DNA of 47,861 bases, taken from positions 1-47,861 of the forward strand of contig JAGWOI010000018.1 in the NCBI GenBank assembly GCA_028870995.1, given 5' to 3'. A model generated the notes under the pieces. The model had not been told where the DNA came from. It saw only the letters and a list, made by a program, of their open reading frames with translations, and ran no database searches. Below, one piece after another: positions 1 through 7,926 of the stretch. Positions within the stretch are counted from its first letter, which is position 1. Each line of letters starts with the position of its first letter. The DNA is from Candidatus Omnitrophota bacterium. GTDB lineage: Bacteria; Omnitrophota; Gorgyraeia; Zapsychrales; Fredricksoniimonadaceae. A program made the position numbers and the translations under genes.

Positions 1-37
1 TCACTTAAGCTCCTGCGGGAGCAAGGAGAGGGAGATT

Positions 38-406
38 ATGCCAAAAACAGAGGCCGCAAACGGTGTGCAAAAGAAGTTCCTGGTATTTTTTATCAGCTTG
101 GTGCTGGTGCTGCTCTTGTTTTCATTCATGCTGGTCCATCCGGCCCATGGACAGGCCGTTCACGAAATAGCTGAAACAGCCGCCTCGGACTCGGCCAGGC
201 TCGGTGCTTTTTGGTCATCGGCGCTAGCCGTAGGTTTAAGTTCCCTGGCCGCTGGTTTTGCTGTGGCTTATGTGGGAGCGGCAGCAGTCGGCGCCATCAG
301 CGAAAAACCGGAAATCGTTGGCCGGGCGCTTATCTTTGTAGGGCTAGCGGAGGGGATAGCAATTTACGGATTGATCATAGCCCTCATCATTTTAAGCCGT
401 ATTTAA
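38..406 (+). CDS. ntpK: V/A-type ATPase proteolipid subunit K (c-ring)
   Basis: This is the membrane rotor subunit that carries ions across the inner membrane in the V/A-type ATPase. The 122-residue protein has an N-terminal hydrophobic segment (about 14-34), probably a signal or leader helix, and then a single helical hairpin: helix 1 about 58-86 and helix 2 about 97-120. The ion-binding carboxylate is Glu105 in GLAEGIAIYG. It has one hairpin, not the duplicated four-helix form of many V-type K subunits. Helix 1 has no Gln, and Glu105 is followed by Gly rather than Ser or Thr, which argues mildly for protons over sodium. A strong AAGGAG precedes the ATG. A TAA at 6-8 may end an upstream gene, plausibly subunit I, but that is outside the window. 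Fourteen bases separate it from subunit F. Confidence 0.93.
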   Translation: MPKTEAANGVQKKFLVFFISLVLVLLLFSFMLVHPAHGQAVHEIAETAASDSARLGAFWSSALAVGLSSLAAGFAVAYVGAAAVGAISEKPEIVGRALIFVGLAEGIAIYGLIIALIILSRI

Positions 407-420
407 CCAAGGGAAGGCTG

Positions 421-726
421 ATGAAAGTCTTTTGTATTGCTGATGAAGATACCGTGACGGGATTCCGGCTGGCCGGTGTGCAGGGGCATGCCGCCACTAC
501 CCCCGGCCAGGCCAGGGATTTGGTTTTATCAGCCGCCGCCAGGCCGGAGGTCGGTCTCATCATCATCAGCGAGAAGACGGCAGGCATGATTCGTCCTGAA
601 ATAGACGCGTTCTTATTAGACCGGGAAGGCCCATTGATCGTTGAGGTTCCGGACGCCCAGGGACCGGCCCATGAAAGAAAAACCGTCGCCGATATTGTCC
701 GTGGGGCTGTGGGGATCAGCCTATGA
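421..726 (+). CDS. V/A-type ATPase subunit F
   Basis: Central-stalk subunit F of the V/A-type ATPase, which binds subunit D and helps regulate catalysis. The 101-residue protein has the expected small Rossmann-like pattern: MKVFCIADEDTVTGFRLAG at the start, LIIISEKTAGMI near residue 50, and PLIVEVPD near 70-80. I chose the ATG at 421 because it matches the family N-terminus and follows a GGGAAGG ribosome site; the reading frame stays open further upstream, but that part has no family character. Its stop overlaps the start of subunit E in an ATGA, so translation is coupled. Confidence 0.88.
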   Translation: MKVFCIADEDTVTGFRLAGVQGHAATTPGQARDLVLSAAARPEVGLIIISEKTAGMIRPEIDAFLLDREGPLIVEVPDAQGPAHERKTVADIVRGAVGISL

Positions 727-1373
727 AGATCCAGCCGATCCCATCAGGGTCCATTGAGGGGCTTTGCACTCAAATAAGCAAGGATGCGCTGGATGATGCC
801 AGGAGAATTTTTGCCCAAGCCCGGGATGAGATACGTAAGATCACTGAGGAAGGCGCCAAAGAGTCTGAGGCGATGTGCCGCCGGATCGAAGAATCAGCAC
901 AGAAAGAGGTAAAATCCTGTAGGCAAAAGATAATGGGAGCAGTAAACCTGGAAGTTCGCCGCACCATCCTGGGGGCCAGGGAAGAGGTTTTTGGCCAAAT
1001 CATGGCCGCCGTCAAGGCAAAGGCCGCTGATTACCGGCGATCCGGGGAATACCCGCAATATTTAAAAACGAAAATTATCGAAGGGCTGCTTGTCCTTCAG
1101 GCGGATTGTGTGGAAATATTGGGCGGCAGCATCGAGAAAAGTATCCTCAATGATGATTTTCTGGCAGGCATCGAGCAAGAGTTCAAAGAAAAGCACGGGC
1201 TTGGCGTGACTTTGGAATTTAAAACCAGGATGGACTGGAATGAAATGGGCTTTATATTGCGCTCCAGGGATGGGCGCCTGCTGTTTGATAATACCTTTTC
1301 GGCGCATTTGGCCAGGCATTACGAAGAAATCCGTTCAACGGTTTTGAAGGAACTTTATGGCAAATCCCTTTAA
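723..1373 (+). CDS. ntpE: V/A-type ATPase subunit E (peripheral stalk)
   Basis: Peripheral-stalk subunit E, which with G/H-type subunits holds the catalytic head still relative to the membrane stator. The 216-residue protein starts with a charged, Ala- and Glu-rich helix (about 15-75) that should form the right-handed coiled coil, followed by a mixed C-terminal domain. Overall sequence similarity in this family is low, so the call rests on length, the helical N-terminus and its place between F and A. The ATG overlaps the end of F, and its own end overlaps the start of subunit A by 17 bases. No separate G/H-type stalk gene is seen in the window. Confidence 0.82.
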   Translation: MKIQPIPSGSIEGLCTQISKDALDDARRIFAQARDEIRKITEEGAKESEAMCRRIEESAQKEVKSCRQKIMGAVNLEVRRTILGAREEVFGQIMAAVKAKAADYRRSGEYPQYLKTKIIEGLLVLQADCVEILGGSIEKSILNDDFLAGIEQEFKEKHGLGVTLEFKTRMDWNEMGFILRSRDGRLLFDNTFSAHLARHYEEIRSTVLKELYGKSL

Positions 1374-3126
1374 GGTCATCGGTTCGGTCGTGCGGGTGGC
1401 AGGACCTTTGGTTGAAGCTGAAGGCGGCCTTCATGCGCATATGCTGGAGATGGTGGAGGTGGGTGATAACCGGGTGGTAGGGGAGATCGTGCGCCTGCAG
1501 GGAAACAGGATAAAAATACAGGTTTATGAAGATACGACTTCATTGAAGCCTGGTGCGCCGGTGTACGGTTCGGGAATGCCGCTGGCTGTCGAGCTGGGGC
1601 CCGGTCTTATCGGTGCTATTTACGACGGGATCCAGCGGCCCTTGGAGGTCATCAGGGCTTCCTCAGGACAATACGTCCAAAAGGGGATCCATGCTCTTGC
1701 CCTTGATAGGAAAAGGAAATGGCGCTTCCAGCCGGTTTTAAAGCCGGGCGCCACGGCAGGCGGCGGCACGATCATCGGCCTGGTCCCGGAGACAGCGCTT
1801 ATCGAGCACCGGGTCCTTGTCCCCCCAGGCGTGCAGGGGAAGGTGAAGGCGATTGCCGCGGAAGGCGATTATACCATCGATGAGGAAGTGGCCGTTATCC
1901 TTGATAATAATGATCAAGAACACACCGTCAGCATGTGTCAACGCTGGCCGGTGCGTCAGGGCCGGCCTTTTCTTGCCAAGCTTCGCCTGTCAGAGCCTTT
2001 GATCACCGGCCAAAGGGTCATTGATACGCTGTTTCCGGTGCCCAAGGGCGGGGCCGTGGCTGTACCCGGCGGGTTCGGCACGGGAAAGACCGTCGTGCAG
2101 CACCAGATCGCCAAGTGGTGCGATGCCCGGATCATCGTGTTTATCGGCTGCGGGGAGCGCGGCAATGAAATGACGGATGTCCTGGTCAATTTTCCCAAGC
2201 TCACTGACCCCCGCAGTCAACGGCCGTTGATGGAAAGGACGATCCTGATCGCCAATACCTCCAATATGCCGGTGGCGGCCAGGGAAGCCAGTATTTATAC
2301 TGGCATTACCATGGCAGAATACTATCGTGACATGGGCTACAGTGTCGCGGTCATGGCCGATTCCACGTCACGCTGGGCCGAAGCGCTGCGCGAGCTTTCT
2401 GGACGTATGGAGGAGTTGCCGGCGGACGAAGGCTTTCCCGCCTATCTTCCCACCCGGCTGGCGGAATTTTATGAGCGGGCAGGGAGCGTCAACACCTTGT
2501 CGGGAAAGCCGGGTTCGATCACCATCATCGGTTCGATCTCTCCTCCGGGAGGGGATTTCTCCGAGCCCGTGACCCAGCATTCCAAACGCTATGTCCGCTG
2601 TTTCTGGTCCCTGGACCGGGACCTGGCCAATGCCCGTCATTATCCGGCCGTCAGCTGGACCGACAGCTATTCCGAGTACCTCAGTGATGTTGCCGTTTGG
2701 TGGGACGGGAATTTCGATCCCCAATGGCTTTCCATGAGAAATAGGATCATCGAACTCCTGCAGCAGGAGGCCCGCTTGCAGCAGGTGGCCAAACTGGTGG
2801 GACCGGACGCCTTGCCGGACGCGCAAAAGATCGTCCTCGAAGCCGCCGCCATATTTAGGAACGGCTTTTTGCAGCAAAGCGCCTTTGATAAGGTCGACAC
2901 CTTTTCCGTGCCGGCCAAACAGATAAAAATGCTCAAGATCATCCTGACGTTCTATGAAAAAAGCCTTGAGGCGGTCAAGGCCGGCGCTTCACTCGCAGAC
3001 GTGCAGAGATCACCGCTGCGTTCTGCGGTTTTGCGGATGAAATCGGCTTGTTCCAACGAAGAGATCGAAAAACTCGACGCCTTATTGAAAGAGGTTGGGA
3101 ATTTTAAGGTGGAGGCCGGGGTCTGA
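1357..3126 (+). CDS. ntpA: V/A-type ATPase catalytic subunit A
   Basis: Catalytic subunit of the V/A-type ATPase head (EC 7.1.2.2 or the sodium-pumping equivalent), which hydrolyses or makes ATP at A/B interfaces. At 589 residues it has the usual family length. The N-terminal beta barrel covers about 1-75 and the bulge domain unique to A subunits about 110-190. The P-loop is GGFGTGKT at about 238-245, with GCGERGNEM holding the catalytic glutamate. MADSTSRWAEALRE and the SGRMEELPADEGFPAYL segment are classic. The P-loop form GGFGTGKT differs a little from the more common GPFGSGKT. The start lies inside subunit E, and the stop overlaps the start of B by one base. Confidence 0.96.
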   Translation: MANPFKVIGSVVRVAGPLVEAEGGLHAHMLEMVEVGDNRVVGEIVRLQGNRIKIQVYEDTTSLKPGAPVYGSGMPLAVELGPGLIGAIYDGIQRPLEVIRASSGQYVQKGIHALALDRKRKWRFQPVLKPGATAGGGTIIGLVPETALIEHRVLVPPGVQGKVKAIAAEGDYTIDEEVAVILDNNDQEHTVSMCQRWPVRQGRPFLAKLRLSEPLITGQRVIDTLFPVPKGGAVAVPGGFGTGKTVVQHQIAKWCDARIIVFIGCGERGNEMTDVLVNFPKLTDPRSQRPLMERTILIANTSNMPVAAREASIYTGITMAEYYRDMGYSVAVMADSTSRWAEALRELSGRMEELPADEGFPAYLPTRLAEFYERAGSVNTLSGKPGSITIIGSISPPGGDFSEPVTQHSKRYVRCFWSLDRDLANARHYPAVSWTDSYSEYLSDVAVWWDGNFDPQWLSMRNRIIELLQQEARLQQVAKLVGPDALPDAQKIVLEAAAIFRNGFLQQSAFDKVDTFSVPAKQIKMLKIILTFYEKSLEAVKAGASLADVQRSPLRSAVLRMKSACSNEEIEKLDALLKEVGNFKVEAGV

Positions 3127-4520
3127 TGGCAGTATCGTCATTGAGTTTCGGGGACCGTGAATATGTCGGCATCCAGGAGGTGCAGGGGCCGCTTTTTGTG
3201 ATTGAAGGCATCCATGATGTCGGCTATAACGAGCTGGTCGAGATCGTCGATGACAGCGGCTTGCGGAAATTGGGCATCACCCTGGAGGTCGCCAAGGGCA
3301 AGGCCGTTGTCCAAGTTTTCGGCACCACCGGCGGGCTTTCCCTGGCCGGCTCACGGGTCAAATTCAAAGGACGGCCTTTTGAATTAGGGGTCGGCTCAGG
3401 CATGCTGGGAAGGATTTTCAACGGCTTGGGAGCGCCTATCGATGAGATGCCGGCGCCGGTGCCGGAAAAAATCTCGGACGTCAACGGACTTCCCATTAAT
3501 CCCACAGCCAGGGACTATCCCCGTAAATTCATCCAGACAGGGATCTCTTCAATAGACATCATGACAACGCTGGTGAGGGGGCAGAAATTGCCCATTTTTT
3601 CGGGCAACGGTCTGCCGCACGATATCCTGTCGGCACAGATCGCCAGGCAGGCCAAAATTATCGGGGAAACGCAGGGTTTCGCCGTGGTCTTCGCGGCCAT
3701 GGGGGTCAAGCACGACGTGGCGCGGTTTTTTATAGATTCTTTTCAGGAAAGCGGTGCCCTCGCGGATGCGGCCGTATTTTTAAGCCTGGCTGATGCGCCT
3801 TCGATCGAGCGGATCATTACACCAAGGGTGGCCTTGACCTGTGCCGAGTTCCTTGCTTTTGAGAAGGGGATGCACATCCTGGTCATCATGACGGACATGG
3901 GCAATTATTGCGAGGCTTTACGCGAGATCTCTACCTTGCGCGGCGAGATTCCGGCCAGAAAAGGTTATCCCGGTTATCTTTATAGCGATCTTTCCAGCCT
4001 GTATGAACGCGCCGGCCTTATCAAAGGCCGCGAAGGTTCGATCACGCAGATGCCGATATTGACCATGCCTAATGATGATATCACCCATCCAGTGCCGGAC
4101 CTGACGGGGTACATCACCGAGGGGCAGGTAGTCCTGGAAAGAGAACTGTCGCAAAAGGGTGTTTATCCGCCGATCGCGGGCCTGCCGTCGTTGTCGCGGC
4201 TCATGAAGGATAATATCGGCAGCGGCCTGACGCGGGACGATCATCCGCACCTGGCCAGCCAGTTGTTTGCCTGTTACGCCCGGGTCAAGGATGTGCGGGC
4301 TTTAAGCCTGGTCATCGGCCGGGAAGAGCTGAGCGCTTTGGACCGTCAATATCTCGAATTCGGAGATGTATTTGAAAAGCAGTTCCTTTCTCAGGGAGAA
4401 CAGGAGGAGCGCAGCCTTGAGCAGAGTTTGGGTTTAGGGTGGAAGATCCTTACGCTGCTGCCCAAGGAAGAGCTCCATAGGATCAGCGCCGATGAAACGG
4501 CCCAATATTACGGTAAATGA
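3126..4520 (+). CDS. ntpB: V/A-type ATPase non-catalytic subunit B
   Basis: Non-catalytic partner of subunit A in the ATPase hexamer; it contributes an arginine side to the nucleotide site. The 464-residue length is normal. As expected for B, the P-loop position reads FSGNGLPHDILSAQIARQ rather than a Walker A motif. ILTMPNDDITHPVPDLTGYITEGQ is the conserved family segment, and PPIAGLPSLSRLMKDNIG follows. Its ATG uses the last base of the A stop codon, and its TGA lies in the ATGA that starts subunit D. These tight overlaps imply equimolar, coupled translation of A, B and D. Confidence 0.96.
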   Translation: MAVSSLSFGDREYVGIQEVQGPLFVIEGIHDVGYNELVEIVDDSGLRKLGITLEVAKGKAVVQVFGTTGGLSLAGSRVKFKGRPFELGVGSGMLGRIFNGLGAPIDEMPAPVPEKISDVNGLPINPTARDYPRKFIQTGISSIDIMTTLVRGQKLPIFSGNGLPHDILSAQIARQAKIIGETQGFAVVFAAMGVKHDVARFFIDSFQESGALADAAVFLSLADAPSIERIITPRVALTCAEFLAFEKGMHILVIMTDMGNYCEALREISTLRGEIPARKGYPGYLYSDLSSLYERAGLIKGREGSITQMPILTMPNDDITHPVPDLTGYITEGQVVLERELSQKGVYPPIAGLPSLSRLMKDNIGSGLTRDDHPHLASQLFACYARVKDVRALSLVIGREELSALDRQYLEFGDVFEKQFLSQGEQEERSLEQSLGLGWKILTLLPKEELHRISADETAQYYGK

Positions 4521-5146
4521 CCATGGCACGATACAAGGTGGCCCCCACCAAAACAAATCTTTTCACGTTGAGACGCGAAGAACAATTCGCCAGGGAGGGT
4601 CACCGTTTCCTGGAGGAAAAGAGGGACGTCCTGATGTTGGAATTGATGACGGCTGCGGTCAAGACCGGGGATATGCAGAAAAAAGTAGATGATGCGCTCA
4701 AGGAGGCTTTTGGCGCGCTTGAGCAGGCCATGGTCAGGATGGGGCGCGGCGGGGTCAAGGCTGCAGCCTTGGCTGTGGATGCAGATGGGGATATAAATAT
4801 CCGGATGAGGCAGGTCATGGGCACGCGTGTGCCGCTCATCGAGATGAGGACCGGGGAACTTAAACCCTGCTACAGCCTCATGGATACCAGCATCACGCTT
4901 GATGATGCCGCCGTGCGTTTCAGGAAGGTCTTAGGATTGACTGTTCAACTGGCCCAGCTGCGTACCGGCGTCTTGCGGCTTTCAGCGGCGGTGCGCAAGA
5001 CCACCCGGAGGGTGAATGCCCTGGAAAAGATCCATCTGCCTGATTACCAAGAGACCATCAAATACATCAACGATATTCTGGAAAACCAGGGCCGTGAAGG
5101 TTTCTTTATTTTAAAATTACTTAAATCGCGCCTGATGGAGCGATAA
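4517..5146 (+). CDS. ntpD: V/A-type ATPase central-stalk subunit D
   Basis: Central rotor shaft subunit D, the functional counterpart of F-type gamma. The 209-residue protein is mostly helical. It has the family N-terminus ARYKVAPTKTNLF, where most homologues keep a P(T/S)K..L signature, and a C-terminal helix with RVNALEKIHLPDYQETIKYI that returns along the shaft. The start could be the ATG at 4517, which overlaps the B stop, or the in-frame ATG at 4523; the second gives the more typical MARYKV start. It is the last ATPase gene here, and a new promoter follows at once. No subunit C gene lies between E and A or after D. Confidence 0.92.
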   Translation: MTMARYKVAPTKTNLFTLRREEQFAREGHRFLEEKRDVLMLELMTAAVKTGDMQKKVDDALKEAFGALEQAMVRMGRGGVKAAALAVDADGDINIRMRQVMGTRVPLIEMRTGELKPCYSLMDTSITLDDAAVRFRKVLGLTVQLAQLRTGVLRLSAAVRKTTRRVNALEKIHLPDYQETIKYINDILENQGREGFFILKLLKSRLMER

Positions 5147-5152
5147 TTCAAC

Positions 5153-5182
5153 TTGTCTAAAGGCCTCCGCCGCTGTTAGAAT
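5153..5182 (+). promoter_or_regulatory. Sigma70-type promoter with extended -10
   Basis: TTGTCT at 5153-5158 and TAGAAT at 5177-5182 are 18 bases apart, and TG at 5174-5175 gives an extended -10. The start codon of the next gene is at 5189, so the predicted transcript would begin at or very near the ATG. No ribosome binding site is visible. Confidence 0.55.
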
Positions 5183-5188
5183 ATAGCC

Positions 5189-5650
5189 ATGTTTTTAAGA
5201 TCGGTCATCCTCCTCTTGCTTCTGCTGCTGCCGGCCTCCTATGCCCAGGCTTCGCTTTATGATCTGATTGTCGGAGGGACGATCAAGACCCTGGCCAAGG
5301 TCTACGTGAAGACTTCCAACCTGCCGAAGTTAAAAGCCAAATATATCAAGAAAATTTCCGGCATGAGGGAGGATAAATTCCGTAAATACTATATGAAGTT
5401 TTTTGTGGTGTATCAACAGCTGCCGTCGAATCTCAAGCAGACCTATGCGTTTACGGAAAAAACCACCAGATCGCAAGTGATCCGCATGATCAACGGTGTC
5501 AATAAAAGAGACATATTAACTGTTATCAATAAGGTTCCCACCGAGTTTATTGTCAGGCAAACCAGGTATTATTCCCATCCGCCTCAACATCGTGTTCCGG
5601 CTCATCCGCCTGAAATGTTTCTCTGGCGCCATATCATGCAAATGATTTAA
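5189..5650 (+). CDS. Secreted protein of unknown function
   Basis: I do not recognise this 153-residue protein. It starts with a clear signal peptide (polyleucine core at about 8-14, likely cleavage after the Ala-Gln-Ala at 19-21), so it should be exported. The mature part is basic (pI likely high) and rich in Lys, Arg and Tyr, with PKLKAKYIKKISGMREDKFR near residues 45-65 and a proline- and histidine-rich tail (about 129-142). No Cys occurs in the mature part, and no enzyme motif is visible. It appears to be transcribed alone from the promoter that abuts its ATG, and it lacks a ribosome binding site, which suggests leaderless translation. Confidence 0.7.
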   Translation: MFLRSVILLLLLLLPASYAQASLYDLIVGGTIKTLAKVYVKTSNLPKLKAKYIKKISGMREDKFRKYYMKFFVVYQQLPSNLKQTYAFTEKTTRSQVIRMINGVNKRDILTVINKVPTEFIVRQTRYYSHPPQHRVPAHPPEMFLWRHIMQMI

Positions 5651-5768
5651 CCCCGCGGGAAATTTGCCGTTTTTCTCATCTTATTTTCATCTTCTCTTCA
5701 TTTGTCCTTTGCCAAAATAAGCCCGTTTTTGATTTTCATGGAAGATTAAGCGATAAGGAGCTGATCCT

Positions 5769-7610
5769 ATGAGATATATGTGTAACTTTATCCTGATAGT
5801 AACTTTTTTTACCTCGACGTTGACCTTCGCGCAGGACGATAAGATCCCGCCTGCCGTTCCTCCTCAAAAAGCCATCCCCGCTCCAGTGCCGTCTTCTCCG
5901 GCACCGACCCCAGCGGTCAGGCCATCGATTACAGTCCCAAAGCCGGAGCCTCAAGCCGCACCGGCTGCCGCTGTTGCCGCCAAAGAAAATGCCGCGAAGA
6001 GTCCTGCTTCCGGCAGTGCCGTCTCAACAATGGAGGCTGGACTGGCCGCCTCCGTCCTTCCGCGCAGTGCCGCTCAAGCGCCGGGGTTGAACCTGCCCAG
6101 GGTCTACATTCCCAAGGATGCCTATCAGATAGGCATTGACGACGTTCTTGCGATCAGCGTCATCAAACCTATTCCATTCATCACCAGGGAAATTGTGACC
6201 TCCGACGGCAATATAACCTTTCCCTATATAGGGGCCGTGCGGGCCAAAGGGCGTACGCTCGCGGATATCCAATCGGAAATCCAGGAGCGGCTTTCATCCT
6301 ATATGGATTATCCGGTGGTGTCCGTGTCCTTGCTGGAAGCGCGCAGTAAGAAATTCACCATTTATGGCCAGGTTATCCGCCCCGGCGCCTATCCGGTGGA
6401 AGCCAATATGTCGCTATTGCGTGCCATCAGCCTGGCCGGCGGTTTAAGCGTCCCGGGTTCAACCTGCATGGTCAAGGTGTTGCGCACGCAGAAAGACGGT
6501 AAAAGCAAATCCCTTATTTTCCAATCCGAGATCACGGCCGTACTCAATGGTTCTAAACAAGACGTGGTCATTTTACCCGGTGATACGGTGGTCGTGACCA
6601 TAGATAAATTTTTTATTTATGGCGAAGTCAACAAGCCGGGCAGCTACTACCTGGAAGAGAACATGTCCTTGCTTGACGCCATCACCATGGCCGGGAGCTT
6701 CATCGAGCGCGGTTCCACGGGGGTGGTCAGGCTTTCAAGGGCCAAAGGCGGCGAGATCACCCTGGACATCAAGGATATTTTGGGCGGCAAGGACCGCGGG
6801 GTGACCATCCAGGCCGGAGACACCATCAATGTTACGGTGGATAAGTTTTATATCTACGGGCAGATCGCCCGGCCCGGGGCTTATCCGGTTCGCAACAACA
6901 TGAGCATCATGTATGCTATCACGGCCGCTGGAGGGCTCATCCAGTCAGGTTCCATGGGCCGGATCAAGCTTTTCCGTGCCAAGCCGGAAGCCGGGGAGGG
7001 GCCGGTCTTCGAATCCGATATTAAATCGATTTTGAGCGGTGACAACCAAAACGTCAGGGTAAGGGCAGGCGATACGATCGTCGTCTCCCTGGATAAGTTC
7101 TTCGTGACAGGGCAGGTCAATCACCCGGGTGCTTATCCGGTGGAAGAACATATGTCCTTGATCAATGCCATCACTACGGCCGGCGGCCTGGCAGCCTCAA
7201 GCACCAGCGGGAAGATAAAGCTGCTTCGCTCCGGAGGGGCAGGCGGGAAGCAGGAGGCGTTTGAGACGGATTTTAGTTCTGTCTTAAGCGGCAATGTGCC
7301 CGACATCACCATCCGTCCTTTGGATACCATTGTGGTTACCGCCGATAATTTTTATGTTTATGGGGAAGTCAACCGGCCGGGAATGTATCCGCTGGGGTCT
7401 AAAACCACAGCCTTGGCCGCCATTTCCATGGCCGGCGGTTTCACCAGGTTCGGTTCTGCCGGCAAGGTCAAGATCCTGAGGATGAATGACAAAACAGGGG
7501 CCTATGGTGTCATCAGGGTCAATATCAAGGCAGTCACCGCCGGCAATTCCAAGGTCGATGTCCCGCTGTTGCCCGGCGATGTGGTGGTTGTTTCAGAGGG
7601 GGTATTTTAG
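5769..7610 (+). CDS. SLBB-repeat polysaccharide export protein
   Basis: An outer-membrane or periplasmic Wza-like export protein. After a signal peptide (1-21) comes a long Pro/Ala linker (about 24-95). A Poly_export domain then begins near YQIGIDDVLAISV (about 118-195). Five SLBB repeats follow, starting near residues 197, 280, 359, 444 and 527; each reads like YGQVIRPGAYPV followed by MSLLRAISLAGG. The spacing of about 80-85 residues is regular. Typical Wza-type proteins have two SLBB copies and about 380 residues, so 613 residues with five is expanded. No lipobox is present. A good AAGGAG precedes the ATG. No glycosyltransferase or Wzc kinase gene is adjacent, so the exported substrate cannot be inferred. 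Confidence 0.88.
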   Translation: MRYMCNFILIVTFFTSTLTFAQDDKIPPAVPPQKAIPAPVPSSPAPTPAVRPSITVPKPEPQAAPAAAVAAKENAAKSPASGSAVSTMEAGLAASVLPRSAAQAPGLNLPRVYIPKDAYQIGIDDVLAISVIKPIPFITREIVTSDGNITFPYIGAVRAKGRTLADIQSEIQERLSSYMDYPVVSVSLLEARSKKFTIYGQVIRPGAYPVEANMSLLRAISLAGGLSVPGSTCMVKVLRTQKDGKSKSLIFQSEITAVLNGSKQDVVILPGDTVVVTIDKFFIYGEVNKPGSYYLEENMSLLDAITMAGSFIERGSTGVVRLSRAKGGEITLDIKDILGGKDRGVTIQAGDTINVTVDKFYIYGQIARPGAYPVRNNMSIMYAITAAGGLIQSGSMGRIKLFRAKPEAGEGPVFESDIKSILSGDNQNVRVRAGDTIVVSLDKFFVTGQVNHPGAYPVEEHMSLINAITTAGGLAASSTSGKIKLLRSGGAGGKQEAFETDFSSVLSGNVPDITIRPLDTIVVTADNFYVYGEVNRPGMYPLGSKTTALAAISMAGGFTRFGSAGKVKILRMNDKTGAYGVIRVNIKAVTAGNSKVDVPLLPGDVVVVSEGVF

Positions 7611-7613
7611 GGG

Positions 7614-7679
7614 ATGAAAAAGTTTTTCGTGATAGTCCTGCTGATATCCGTGGCCGGCTGCGCCACGGATATCAGGTAG
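7614..7679 (+). CDS. Possible 21-residue lipoprotein remnant or mini-lipoprotein
   Basis: Three bases after the SLBB gene, an ATG preceded by a run of G opens a 21-codon frame. It encodes MKKFFVIVLLISVAGCATDIR, a perfect lipoprotein signal peptide with lipobox VAGC and only five residues after the modified Cys16. Downstream periplasmic genes of this kind often start this way, so it may be the 5' stump of a lost lipoprotein gene. It could also be a real entericidin-like micro-lipoprotein. Its last 13 codons form a 14-base-pair hairpin that acts as a terminator candidate. Without comparative data I cannot choose between these. Confidence 0.35.
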   Translation: MKKFFVIVLLISVAGCATDIR

Positions 7680-7684
7680 TTTTT
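7641..7684 (+). terminator. Strong hairpin terminator inside the mini-ORF
   Basis: A perfect 14-base-pair inverted repeat spans 7641-7654 and 7662-7675 (arm TGATATCCGTGGC plus one further pair) with a 7-base loop. It is followed by GGTAG and five T. It should end transcription of the SLBB operon. Confidence 0.7.
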
Positions 7685-7767
7685 GGCACCGCCGGGCCCT
7701 CCGACCACCAGTATTAATTCTTCCCAATCCCGCCTTCTCATTCCGATTAAATCGGTGCAGAATAGGA

Positions 7768-7794
7768 TTGACAAAGGATGTTTTGTGTTATATT
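7768..7794 (+). promoter_or_regulatory. Promoter of the structured leader
   Basis: A consensus TTGACA at 7768-7773 stands 15 bases before TATATT at 7789-7794. TG at 7786-7787 makes an extended -10, which can offset the short spacer. Transcription would start near 7801, at the 18-base palindrome. A separate CCGAT-TAA-ATCGG palindrome lies just upstream at 7743-7755 and may bind a regulator. Confidence 0.55.
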
Positions 7795-7799
7795 GTAAA

Positions 7800-7817
7800 A
7801 GTAAGCATATGCTTACT
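7800..7817. repeat. Perfect 18-base palindrome at predicted transcript start
   Basis: AGTAAGCATATGCTTACT is a perfect palindrome placed directly after the -10 element. It could be an operator for a dimeric repressor, or it could form a short 5' hairpin in the RNA. Confidence 0.6.
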
Positions 7818-7917
7818 AGCTGGGGCTCATGACCCTCGGCGCCTAGTTTAAACTCAGGCCTTCTCCTCCTGGGCTTTAAGCCTTCCCTTCCGGGGAAGGG
7901 GCGCCGGGGGTTTTTTT
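7800..7917 (+). ncRNA. Structured leader or small RNA with intrinsic terminator
   Basis: About 118 bases of predicted RNA between the promoter and the kinase-like gene hold several pairings. GGG and CCC (7822-7835) can form a 5' hairpin, and GCCTAGT can pair with ACTCAGGC near 7841-7859. CCCTTC-CGGG-GAAGGG (7885-7900) is a tight hairpin. CCCTCGGCGCC (7833-7843) can pair fully, allowing one G-U, with GGCGCCGGGGG (7900-7910), which runs straight into seven T. The first and last pairings share bases 7833-7835, as in an antiterminator/terminator switch. A CTTCTCCTCC stretch (7860-7869) resembles an anti-Shine-Dalgarno loop. The element ends ten bases before the next ATG. It may be an attenuator or a free small RNA; it matches no riboswitch class I know. 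Confidence 0.45.
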
Positions 7918-7926
7918 GAAAGGGAT

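Noticed and set aside
2368-2877. A 169-codon minus-strand frame inside the ATPase subunit A gene
   Set aside because: Antisense shadow of a highly conserved enzyme.
6361-7480. Regular DNA similarity of about 250 bases
   Set aside because: This reflects the SLBB protein repeats, not a mobile element or tandem array.
7800-7917. Known riboswitch or 4.5S RNA
   Set aside because: I compared it from memory with fluoride, guanidine, preQ1, SAM, THF and SRP RNA cores and found no match; it is kept as an unnamed structured element.
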